Origin: Aristolochia californica
Lineage: Eukaryota; Streptophyta; Magnoliopsida; Piperales; Aristolochiaceae
Direction of reading: 5' to 3'
Length of the DNA: 64,000 nucleotides
NCBI GenBank assembly: GCA_029961685.1
Contig: JARWKL010000010.1
Coordinates: 19,117,931-19,181,930 of the forward strand
Below are positions 13,001 to 26,300 of the stretch, in pieces. The notes under the pieces are model-generated. The model was not told the DNA's origin. It saw only the letters and a program-made list of their open reading frames with translations, and made no database searches. A program made the translations under genes and the position numbers. Position 1 is the first letter of the stretch. The number at the start of each line of letters is the position of its first letter.

Positions 13001-16000
13001 CATTCTTTCTATATTTCATTTTACTTTCTAAATTACGTTTGTCTTTTTATATTTCATTTTACTTTCTATATTTCGTTTTACTTTCTATATTTCATGTTAC
13101 GTTCTATCTTTCATTTCATTTTCTATATTCGTCTTTCATTTTACTTTCTATATTTCATCTATCTTTCTATATTTCATCTTTCTTTCTATATTTCATTTTT
13201 CTTTCCATATTTCATTTTACTTTTCTATATTTCATCTATCTTTATTAATTTAATTTTACTTTCTAAATTACGTTTGTCTTTTTATATTTCATTTGACTTT
13301 TTATATTTCGTTTTACTTTCTATAGTTCTTGTTATTCTTTATTTCAACTTTCTTTCTATATTTCATTTCATTTTCTATATTCGTCTTTCATTTTACTTTC
13401 TATAGTTCATCTATCTTTCTATATTTCATGTTACTTTCTATATTTCATCTTTTTTTCTATATTTCATTTTTCTTTCCATATTTCATTTTACTTTTCTATA
13501 TTTCATCTATCTTTCTTTACTTAATTTTACTTTCTAAATTACGTCTGTCTTTTTATATTTTATTTTACTTTTTATATTTCGTTTTACTTTCTATATTTCT
13601 TGTTACGTTCTATATTTCAGCTTTCTTTCTATATTTCATTTCATTTTCTATATTTGTCTTTCATTTTACTTTCTATAGTTCATCTATCTTTCTATATTTC
13701 ATGTTACTTTCTATATTTCATCTTTCTTTCTATATTTCATTTTATTTTTTATATTTTATCTTTCATTCTATATTTCATCTTTCTTTTAGTATTTCATTTT
13801 AGTTCCTATATTACATCTTTCTTTCTATATTTTATTTTATTTTCTATATTTGATATTTCTTTTTATATTTCATTTTTCTTTCTATATTTCATTTTACTTT
13901 CTATATTTCATCTTTCTTTCTATATTTTATTTTATTTTCTATATTTCGTTTTTTATTCTATATTTCATTTTACTTTCTATTTTTCTATTTTTTTAATATT
14001 TCATATATTTTTTATATTTCATTTTTTATAAATTAAATTTTACATTCTATATTTCATCTTTCTTTCAGTATTTCATTTTATTTTCTATATTTCATCTTTC
14101 TTTCTATATTTCATTTTACTTTCTTTATTTCGTTTTTCTTTCTTTATTTCATTTTACTTTATTTGTTTCATCTTTCTTTCTATACTTAAATTTACTTTAT
14201 AAATTTCATCTTTCTTTCTATATTTCATTTTACTTTCTATATTTCGTCTTTCATTCTACATTTCATTTTACTTTTTATATTACAACTTTTTTTGAACATT
14301 TCTTATTTATTTTTATATTTCATTTTATTCATATATTAAATTTTACTTTCTATATTTCATCTCTCGTTCAGTATTTCATTTTATTTTCTAAATTTCAACT
14401 TTCTCTCTATATTTCATTTTACTTTTTTTTCATCTTTCTTTTTATATTTAATTTTACTTTCTAAGTTTCATCTTTTTTTCTATATTTCATTTTACTTTCT
14501 ATATATCATCTTTCTTTCTATATTTCATTTTACTTTCTATATTTCATCCATCTTTCTATATTTCAGTTTTCTTTCTATAATTCATTTTATTTTCTATATT
14601 TCATCTTTGTTTCTGTATTTCATTTTACTTTTTTTTTTCATCTTTCTTTCTATATTTAATTTTACATTCTATGTATCATCTTTCTTTCTATATTTCATTT
14701 TACTTTCTATATATCATCAAACTTTCTATATTTCATTTTACTTTCTATATTTCATCTTTCTTTCTATATTTCATTTTAGTTTCTATATTTCATCTATCTT
14801 TCTATATTTAAGCTTTCTTTCTATAATTCATTTTATTTTCTATATTTCATCTTTCATTCTATATTTCATTTTACTTTCTATATGTCATCATATTTTTTGT
14901 ATTTTATTTTACTTTCTATATGTCATCATACTTTCAATATTTCTTTTACTTTCTATATGTCATCATAATTTCTATATTTGATTTTACTTTCTATATTTCA
15001 TCTTTCTTTCTATATTTCATTTTAGTTTCTATATTTCATCTATCTTTCTATATTTAAGCTTTCTTTCTATAATTCATTTTATTTTCTATATTTCATCTTT
15101 CATTCTATATTTCATTTTACTTTCTATATGTCATCATATTTTTTGTATTTTATATTACTTTCTATATGTCATCATACTTTCAATATTTCTTTTACTTTCT
15201 ATATGTCATCATAATTTCTATATTTGATTTTACTTTCCATATTTCATCTTTCTTTCTATATTTCATTTTAGTTTCTATATTTCATCTATCTTTCTATATT
15301 TCATGCTAATTTTTATATTTCATCTTTCTTTCTATATTTCTTTTTATTTGCTTTATTTCATCTTTCATTCTATATTTTATTTTACTTTCTATATTTCATC
15401 TTTCTTTAAGTGTTTCATTTTAGTTTCTATATTTTATCTTTCTTTCTATATTTCATTTTACTTTCTATATTTGATATTTCTTTCTATATTTTATCTTTCT
15501 TTCTATATTTCATGTTAATTCTATATTTCATCTTTCTTTCTATACTTTATTTTACTTTCTATATTTTGTCTTTCATTCTATATTTTATTTTACTTTCTAT
15601 ATTTCATTTTTTTTATATTTCATTTTACTTTCTTTATTTCATCTATCGTTCTATATTTCATTTTACTTTCTTTATTTCATCTTTCTTTCAATATTTCATG
15701 TTACTTTATATATTTTGTTTTTCTTTCTATATATCATTCTTCTTTCTATATTTTATTTTACCATCTATATTTCATTTTTTTCTATATTTTTTTCTTTATA
15801 TTTGTGATCTTTCATTCTATATTTTATTTTCTTTCTATATTTCAACTTTCTTTCTACTCTTTATGTTTCTTTCTATATTTCTTGTTACTTTCTATATTTC
15901 AACATTCTTTCGATATAGCATTTTACTTTCTGTATATCGTTTTACTTTCTATATTTCATCTTTCTATCTATTTTTTATTGTACATTCTATATTTAATATA

Positions 16001-17380
16001 TATTTTGATATTTTATTTTACTTTCTATATTTCATCTTTCTTTCTGTTTTTCATGTTACTTTCTATATATTATTTATCTTACTATTTTTTCTTTTTACTT
16101 TCTATATTTCATTTTCATTCCATATTTCATTTTACTTTCTATATTTCATCTTTCTTTCGGTATTTCATTTTACTTTCTATATTTCATCTTTCTTATTATA
16201 TTTCATTTTACTTTCTATATTTCATCTTTCTTATTATATTTCATTTTACTTTCTATATTTCATCTTTCTATCTATATTTCATTTTACTTTCTATATTTTA
16301 TCTTTCTTTCTATATTTCATCTTTCTTTCTATATTTCATTTTGCTTTCTAAATTTCATCTTTCTTTCTATACTTCATGTTACTTTCTATATTTCATCTTT
16401 CTTTCTATATTTTTATTTATTTTCTATATTTTGTCTTACATTCTATATTTCATTTTACTTTCTATATTTCAACTTTTTTTTCAATATTTCATTTTTATTT
16501 TTATTTTATTTTATTTATATATTAATTTTTACTTTCTATATTTCATCTTTTATTTCTATATTTTATTTTACTTTCTTTATTTTTTCTTTCTTTCTATATT
16601 TCATTTTACTTTCTTTATTTCATCTTTCTTTCTATATTTAATTTTACTATCTAAATTTCTTCTATCTTTTTATATTTTATTTTACTTTCTATATATTATC
16701 ATACTTTCTATATTTCGTTTTACATCTATATTTCATGTTACTATCTATATTTCATCTTTCTTTCTATATTTCATTTGATTTTCTATATTTCATCTTTCAT
16801 TCTATATTTCATTTTACTTTCTATATTTCAACTTTTTTTTCAATATTTCTTATTTATTTTTATTTTTCATTTTATTAATATATTAAATTTTACTTTCTAT
16901 ATTTCGTTTTACTTTCTTTAATTCATCTTTCTTTTTATATTTAATTTTACTTTCTAAATTTCATATTTCTATCGATATTTCATTTTACTTTCTATATATC
17001 ATCATACTTTCTATATTTTATTTTACTTTCTATGTTTCATCTTTCTTTCTAGATTTCATTTTACTTTCTATATTTTATCTTCCTTTTTATATTTCATATT
17101 TCTTTCTATATATCTTCTTAAATTCTATATTTCATTTTACTTTCTATATTTCATCTTTCTCTCTATATTTCTTTTTACTTTCTTTATTTTATCCTTCTTT
17201 CTATATTTCATCTTTCTTTCTGTAGTTCATTTTACTTTCTATATTTCATCTTTCTTTCTTTATTTCAGGTTACTTTTTATATATAATTTTTCTTACTATA
17301 TTTCATTTTCCATTCTATATTTCTTCTTTCTTTCTATATTTCATTTTACTTTCTATATTTCATTGTTCTTTCAATATTTA
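4008..17380 (+). repeat. AT-rich 19-bp satellite, left arm (pyrimidine strand on top)
   Basis: Tandem array of a 19-bp unit, TTTCTATATTTCATCTTTC alternating with TTTCTATATTTCATTTTAC, so many stretches form a 38-bp dimer. About 700 units, diverged by substitutions and small indels. The top strand has almost no G. Recurrent variant blocks containing TTCAATATTTCATATTTA followed by TTTATATATTAAATTTTAC (for example near 4150, 4800, 6090, 6890, 9190, 10440, 11190, 12840, 14285, 16465, 16820) mark a higher-order structure. Long stop-free frames rich in Phe, Ile, Tyr, Ser and Leu occur in several phases. They result from composition and the 57-nt codon cycle and are not genes. I see no gene in this stretch. 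Confidence 0.95.
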
Positions 17381-20300
17381 TAGAAAAAAAAATGAAACAT
17401 AGAAAGAAGATGAAATTTAGAAAGAAGGTTAAAGTAAAGAAAGAAAAATGAAATATAGAGAGAAACAGAAAATATAGAAAGTAAAATGAAATATGGAAAG
17501 AAAGATGAAAAAAAAATATAGAAAGAAAGATGAATTATAGAAAGTAAATGAAATATAGAAATAAAGATGAAATGTAGAACGAAAGATAAAATATAGAAAG
17601 TAAAATAAAATATAGAAAGAAAGATGAAATATAGAAAGTAAAACGAAATATAGAAATAAAGATGATATATAGAAAGTAAAATGAAATATAGATAGTAAAA
17701 AAAAATATAGAAAGAAAGATAAAATACATAAAGAAAGATGAAATATATAAAAAGTAAAAAGAAATGTAGAAAGAAAAACGAAATAGAGAAATAAAGATGA
17801 AATACAGAAAGCAAAATGAAATATAGAAAGTAAAATGAAATACTCAAAGAAGGATGAAATGTAAAATTTAATATATAAAGATAGAAGAAATATAAAAAAT
17901 ATATGAAATATAGAAAAAAAGATGAGATATAGAAAGTAAAATGAAATATAGAATGAAAGACGAAATATAGCAAACAAAATAAAATATAGAAAGAAAGATG
18001 AAATATAGAAAGTAACATGAAATATAGATAGAAAGATGAAATAAAGAAATTTAAATGAAATATAGTAAGAAAAAAGATATATAGAAAGTAACATGAAATA
18101 AATAAATGTAGATGAAATATAGAAAGTAAAATGAAATATAAAAATAAACATGAAATACATAAAGAAAGATGAAACATATACAAAGTAAAATGAAATATAG
18201 AAAGAAAGATAAAATATACAAAGTAAAATGAAATATAGAAATAAAGATGAAATACAGAAAGTAAAATGAAATATAGAAAGAAGATGAAATATAGAAAGTA
18301 AAATGAAATACTGAAAGAAGGATGAAATATATAAATGTAAAATTTAATATATAAAGACAGAAGAAATATAAAAAAATATATGAAATATAGAAAACAAGAC
18401 GAAATATTGAAAGTAAAATTAAATATAGAATGAAAGACGAAATATACAAAATAAAATAAAGTATAAAAAGAAAGTGGAAATATAGAAAGTAACATGAAAT
18501 ATAGAAAAAAAGACGAAATATAGAAAGTAACATGAAATATAGAAAGATAGATGAAATAAAGAAAGTAAAATGAAATATAGAAAGACAGACGAAATATAGA
18601 AAGTACGATGATATATAGAAAGTAAAATTAATTATAGAAAGAAAGAAAAAAATTAGAAACTAAAATGAAATATAGAAATAAAGATGAAATACAGAAAGTA
18701 AAATGAAATATAGAAAGAAGATGAAATATAGAAAGTAAAATGAAATACTAAAAGAAGGATGAAATATATAAATGTAAAATTTAATATATAAAGACAGAAG
18801 AAATATAAAAATATATATGAAATATAAAAAACAAGATGAAATATTGAAAGTAAAATTAAATATAGAATGAAAGACGAAATATACAAAATAAAATAAAGTA
18901 TAAAAAGAAAGAGGAAATATAGAAAGTAACATGAAATATAGAAAAAAAGACAAAATATAGAAAGTAATATGAAATATAGAAAGATAGATGAAATAAAGAA
19001 AGTAAAATAAAATATGGAAAGACAGACAAAATATAGAAAGTACGATGATATATAGAAAGTAAATTTAATTATAGAAAGAAAGAAAAGAATTAGAAACTAA
19101 AATTAAATATAGAAACAAAGATGAAATGAAGAAAGAAAAATTAAATATAGAAAGAAAGATAAAATAAAGAAAGTAAAATGAAATATTGAAAGAAAGATGA
19201 AATATAGAAAGAAAGATAAAATAAAGAAAGTAAAATGAAATATTGAAAGAAAGATGAAATATAGAAAGTAAAATGAAATACTAAAAGAAAGATGAAATAT
19301 AGAAAGTAAAATTTAATATATAAATAAAGAAGAAATATAAAATTAAATTTGAAATATTGAAAAACATTTGAAATATAGAATGAAAGACGAAGTAAAGAAA
19401 ATAAAATAAAATATAGAAAGTAACATGAAATTTAGAAAATAAAATGAAATATAGAAAGTATGATGATATATAGAAAGTAAAATGAAATATAGAAAGAAAA
19501 ATGAAATTTAGAAAGTAAAATTAAATATTGAAAGGAAGATGAAATAAAGAAAGTAAAATGAAATATAGAAAGAAAGATGAAATACAAAAAGTAAAATGAA
19601 ATACTAAAAGAAAGATGAAATATAGAAAGTAAATTTAATATATAAATAAAATGAAATATAAAAATAAATATGAAATATTTAAAAAAAGTGGAAATATAGA
19701 AAGTAAAATGAAATATAGAATGAAAGACAAAATATAGAAAATAAAATGATATATAGAAAGAAGGATGAAATATAGAAAGTAACATGAAATATAGAAAGTA
19801 AAATGAAATATAGAAATTAAGAAGATATATAGAAAGTAAAATAAAATATAGAAAGGAAGATAAAATATAGATTGAAAGATAAAATATATAAAGTAAAGTA
19901 AAATATAGAAAGAAAGATGAAATATAGAAAGTAAAATGAAATACTGAAAGAAAGATAAAATATAGAAAGTAAATTGAAATATAGAAAGTATGATGATATA
20001 TAGAAAGTAAAATGAAATATAGAAAGAAAGGTGAAATATAGAAAGTAAAATGAAATATAGAAAGTAAGTTGATATATAGAAAGTAAAATTAAATATAGAA
20101 AGAAAGACAAAATATAGAAAGTAAAATGAAATATGGAAAGAAAGATGAAATATAGAAAGTAAAATGAAATAAAGAAAGAAAGATGAAATATAGAAATTAA
20201 AATGAAATATAGAAAGACAGATGAAATATGGAAAGTAAAATGAAATATAGTAAGAAAAATGATATATAGAAATTGACAAGAAATAAAGAAAGAAATATGA

Positions 20301-23300
20301 AATATAGAAATTAAAATGAAATATAGAAAGAAGAAGAAATATAGAAAAATGTTCAAATAAAGAAAGAAAAATGAAATATAGAAAGAAATATGAACTATAG
20401 AAAGTAAAATGAAATAGAAAAAGTGTGAAAATATTTAGAAAGTAAAATGAAATGTAGAAAGAAAGATGAATTATAGAAAGTAAATTGAAATATAGAAAGT
20501 ATGATTATATATAGAAAGTAAAATGAAATATAGAAAGAAAGGTGAAATATAGAAAGTAAAATGAAATATAGAAAGTAAGTTGATATATAGAAAGTAAAAT
20601 TAAATATAGAAAGAAAGACAAAATATAGAAAGTAAAATGAAATATGGAAAGAAAGACAAAATATAGAAAGTAAAATGAAATATGGAAAGAAAGATGAAAT
20701 ATAAAAAGTAAAATGAAATAAAGAAAGAAGGATGAAATATATAAATTAAAATGAAATATAGAAAGACAGATGAAATATGGAAAGTAAAATGAAATATAGT
20801 AAGAAAAATGATATATAGAAATTGACAAGAAATAAAGAAAGATATATGAAATATAGAAATTAAAATGAAATATAGAAAGAAGAAGAAATATAGAAAAATG
20901 TTCAAATAAAGAAAGAAATATGAACTATAGAAAGTAAAATGAAATAGAAAAAGTGTGAAAATATTTAGAAAGTAAAATGAAATGTAGAAAGAAAGATGAA
21001 TTATAGAAAGTAAAATGAAATATAGAAATAGAGATGAAATATAGAACGAACGATAAATTATAGAAAGTAAAACGAAATATAGAAATAAAGATGAAATGTA
21101 GAAAGTAAAATGAAATATAGAAAGAAAGATAAAATACATAAAGAAAGATGAAATATCTACAAAGTAAAAAGAAATATAGAAAGAAAGATGAAATATAGAA
21201 AGTAAAATAGAATATAGAAATAAAGATGAAATAAAGAAAGTAAAATGAAATATAGTATGAAAAATGATATATAGAAAGTAACCTGAAATAAATAAACAAC
21301 GATGAAATATAGAAAGTAAATTGAAATATAGAAAAAAAATTAAATACATAACGAAAAATGAAACATATACAAAGTTAAATGAAATATAGAAAGTAAAATG
21401 AAATATAGAAATAAAGATGAAATACAGAGAGTAAAATGAAATATAGAAAGTAAAATAAAATACTGGAAGAAGGATGAAAAATAGAAATGTAAAATTTAAT
21501 AAATAAATAAAGAAGAAATATAAAAATAAATTTGAAAAAAATAAAAAAAGATGAAATATAGAAAGTAAAATGAAATATAGAATGAAAGATAAAATATAGA
21601 AAGAAAGATGAAATATAGAAAGTAACATGAAATATAGAATGAAAGACAAAATATAGAAAGAAATATGAAATATAAAAAGTAACATGAAATACAGAAAGAT
21701 AGATGAAATAAAGAAAGTGAAATGAAATACAGAAAGAAAGATGAAATATAGAATGAAAGTTAAAATAAAGAAAGTAAATTAAAATATAGAAAGAAAGACA
21801 AAATATAGAAAGTAAAATAAAATATAGAAAGTATGATGATGTAAAGAAAGTAAAATAAAATATAGAAAGAAAGATGAAATATAGAAAGTAAAATGAAAAA
21901 CTGAAAGAAAGAAAAAATATAGAATGTAAAATGAAAATACTGAAAGTAAAAAAAAATATAGAATGAAAGACGAAATATAGAAAATAAAATGAAATATAGA
22001 AAGTATGATGATATATAAAAAGTAAAATGAAATATAGAAAGTAAAATTAAATATAGAAATAAAGATGAATAAAGAAAGTAAAATAAAATGTAGAAAGAAA
22101 GATGAAATAAAGAAAGTAAAATAAAATATAGAAAGAAAGATGAAATATAAAAACTAAAATGAAATACTGAAAGAAAGATGAAATATAGAAAGTAAAATTG
22201 AAGATAAAAATAAAACAAAATATAAAAATAAATATGAAATATTGAAAAAAAGTTGAAATATAGAAAGAAAAATGAAAGATAGAATGGAAGACGAAATATA
22301 GAAAATAAAATGATATATAAAAAGAAAGATGAAATATAGAAAGTATCTTGAAATTTAGAAAGAAGATGCAATATAGAAAATAAAATGAGATATAGAAAAA
22401 AAATGAAATATAGAATGAAAAATAAAATAAAGAAATTAAAATAAAATATAGAAAGAAAGATGAAATATAGAAAGTAAAATGAAATATACAAAGTATGATG
22501 ATATAGAAAGTAAAAAGAAATATAGAAAGAAAGATGAAATATAGAGAGTAAAATGAAATATTGAAAGTAAGATGATATATAGAAGGTAAAATTAAATATA
22601 GAAAGAAAGATGAAATATAGAGAGTAAAATGAAATATTGAATGTAAGATGATATATAGAAAGTACAATAAAATATAGAAAAAAGCTGAAATATAGAAAGT
22701 AAAATGAACTATAGAAAGAAAGATGAAATATAGAAAGTAAAATGAACTATAGAAAGAAAGATGAAATATACAAAGTAAAATAAAATACAGAAAAAGATGA
22801 AATAATGAAAGTAAAATGAAATATAGAAGGAAAGATGAAATATAGAAAGTAAAATGAAATATAGTAAGAAAAATGATATATAGAAAGTAACTTGAAATAA
22901 ATAAAGAAAGATGAAATATAGAAAGAAAGATGAAATATAGAGAGTAAAATGAAAATTTGAAAGTAAGATGATATAAAGAAAGTAAAATTAAATATAGAAA
23001 GAAAGATGAAATATAGAGAGTAAAATGAAATATTGAATGTAAGATGATATATAGAAAGTAAAATTAATTATAGAAAAAGCTGAAATATAGAAAGTAAAAT
23101 GAAATATAGAAAGAAAGATGAAACAAAGAAAATAAAATGAAATACAGAAAAAAGATGAAATAACGAAAGTAAAATGAAATATAGAAAGAAAGATGAAATG
23201 TAGAAAGTAAAATGAAATATAGTAAGAAAAATGATATATAGAAAGTAAAATGAAATAAAGAAAGAAAGATGAAATATAGAAAGTAAAATGAAGTACAAAA

Positions 23301-26300
23301 AGAAAGATGAAATATAGAAAGAAGGTTAAATTAAATAAAGAAAAAAGAAATATAGAAAGAAAGATGAAATGAAGAAAGGAAAATGAATGATAGAAATTAA
23401 GAAGATATATCGAAAGTATAATGAAATATAGAAAGGAAGATAAAATATAAAATGAAAGATAAAATATAGAAAGTAAAATAAATATAGAAAGAAATATGAA
23501 ATATAGAAAGTAAAATTAAACTTAGAAAGTATGGAGATATATAGAAAGTAAAATGAAATATAGAAAGAAAGATGACATATAGAAAGTAAAATAAAATATA
23601 GAAAGAAAAATGAAAAATGGAAAGTAATATGAAATATTGAAAGAAAAATGAACTATAGAAAGATAGATGAAATATAGAAAGTAAAATGAAATACTGAAAA
23701 AAAAAGATAAAAAATAAAAAATAGAATGAAAGACGAAATATAGAAAGTAAAATGAAATACAGAAAGAAAGATGAAATATAGAAAGTAACATGAAATATAA
23801 AAATAAAGATGAAATATAGAAAGCAACATGAAATATAGAAAGACATATGAAATATAGAAAGAAATATAAAAAATAGAAAGTAAAATGAAATATAGAAAGA
23901 AAGATGAAATATAGAAAGAAAGATAAAATATAGAAACAGAAAAGAAACACTAAAAGAAAGAGGAAATATAGAATAAAAAACGAAATATAGAAAATAAAAT
24001 GAAAAATAGAAAGTAAGATGAAATATAGAAAGAAACAAGAAATATAAAAAGATAGATGAAATATAGAAAGTAAAATGAAATATAGAAAAAAAGATGAAAT
24101 ATATAATGAAAGATAAAATATAGAAAGTAAAATGAAACATAGAAAGAAAGATGAAATATAGAAAGTAAAATGAAATATAAAAAGTATGATGATATAGAGA
24201 AAGTAAAATGAAATATAGAAAGAAATTTAGAAAGTAAAATTAAATATAGAAAAAAAGATGAAATAAAGAAACTAAAATGAAATATAGAAAAAAAGATGAA
24301 ATAAAGAAAAAAATGAAATATAGAAAGAAAGATGTAATATAGAAAGTAAAATGAAATACTGAAAGTAAAATTTAATATATAAATAAAAGGAAAAATAAAA
24401 ATAAAAATGAAATATTGAAAAAAATGTTGAAATAGAGAAAGTAAAACGAAATATAGAAATAAAGAGGAAATATAGAAAATAAAATAAAATATAGAAAGAA
24501 AGGTGAAATATAGAAAGTAAAATGAAATATAGAAAGTAAAATGACATATAGTAAGAAAGATGAAATATAGAGAGTAAAATGAAATATAGAAATTAAAATG
24601 ATATATAGAAAGTAAAATTAAATATAGAAAGAAAGATGAAATATAAAAAGTAAAATGAAAAATAGAAAGAAAGATGAAATAAAGAAAGTAAAATAAAAAA
24701 TAGAAAGAAAGATGGAAAATAAAAAATAAAATAAAATATTGAAAGAAAAAGGAAATATATAAAGAAAGATGAAATATAGAAAGAAAGATGAATTATAGAA
24801 AGTAAAATGAAATATAGAAATAAAGATGAAATATAGAACGAAAGATAAAATATAGAAATTAAATCGAAATATAGAAAGAAAGATGAAATATAGAAAGTAA
24901 AATAAAATATAGAAAAAAAGATGAAATATAGAAACTAAAATGAAATATAGAAAGATATAGAAAGATGAAATATATACAAAGTAAAAAGAAATATAGAAAG
25001 AAAGATGAAATATAGAAAGTAAAATGAAATATAGAAATAAAAATGAAATATAGAGAGTAAAATAAAATATAGAAAGAAGATCAAATATAGAAAGTAAATT
25101 GAAATATAGAAAGTATGATGATATATAGAAAGTAAAATGAAATATAAAAATTAAAATGAAATATAGAAACAAAGGTGAAATAAAGAAAGTAAAATGAAAT
25201 ATAGAAAGAAAGATAAAATACATAAAGAAAGATGAAATATATACAATGTAAAAAAAATATAGAAAGAAAGATAAAATATAGAAAGTAAAATGAAATATAG
25301 AAATAAAGATGAAATAAAGAAAGTAAAATGAAATGTAGTAAGAAAAATGATTTATAGAAAGTAACATGAATTAAATAAACAAAGATGAAATATAGAGAGT
25401 AAAAGTAAACGTAGAAAGAAAGATGAAATACATATCGAAAAATGAAACCTATACAAAGTTAAATGAAATATAGAAAGAAAAATGAAATATAGAAATAATG
25501 ATGAAATACAAAGAGTAAAATGAAATATAGAAAGTAAAATGAAATATTGAAAGAAGGATGAAATATAGAAATGTAAAATTTAATATATAAAGAAAGAAGA
25601 AATATAAAAATAAATAAGAAATATAGAAAGAAAGATGAAATATAGAAAGTAAAATGAAATATAGAAAGAAAGATGAAATATAGAAAGTAAAATGAAATAT
25701 AGAAAGAAAGATGAAATATAGAAAGTAAAATGAAATACAGAAATAAAGATGAAATATAGAAAGTAAAATGAAATATAGAAAGAAAGATGAAATATAGACA
25801 GTAAAATGAAATATTGTAAGAAAAATGATATATAGAAAGTAACATGAAATAAATAAAGAAAGATGAAATATAGAAAGAAAGATGAAATATATACAAAGTA
25901 AAATGACATATAGTAAGAAAGACGTTCTATTGAAAGTAAAATGAAAGATTGAAATAAAGGTAAAATAAAGAAAGTAAAATAAAATATAGAAAGTAAAATT
26001 AAATACTGAAAGAAGGATGAAATAGAGAAATGTAAAATTTAATATATAAAGAATGAAGAAATATAAAAATAAACATGAAATATAGAAAAAAATTAAAATA
26101 TAGAAAGTAAAATGAAATAAAGAATGAAAGACGAAATATAGAAAATAAAAGAAATATAGGAAGAAAGATGAAATATAGAAAGTAACATGAAATTTAGAAA
26201 GAAAGATGAAATATAGAAAGAAAGATGAATTATAGAAAGAAAGATGAATTGTAGAAAGAAAGATGAAATATAGAAAGAAAGATGAAATATAAAAAGTAAA

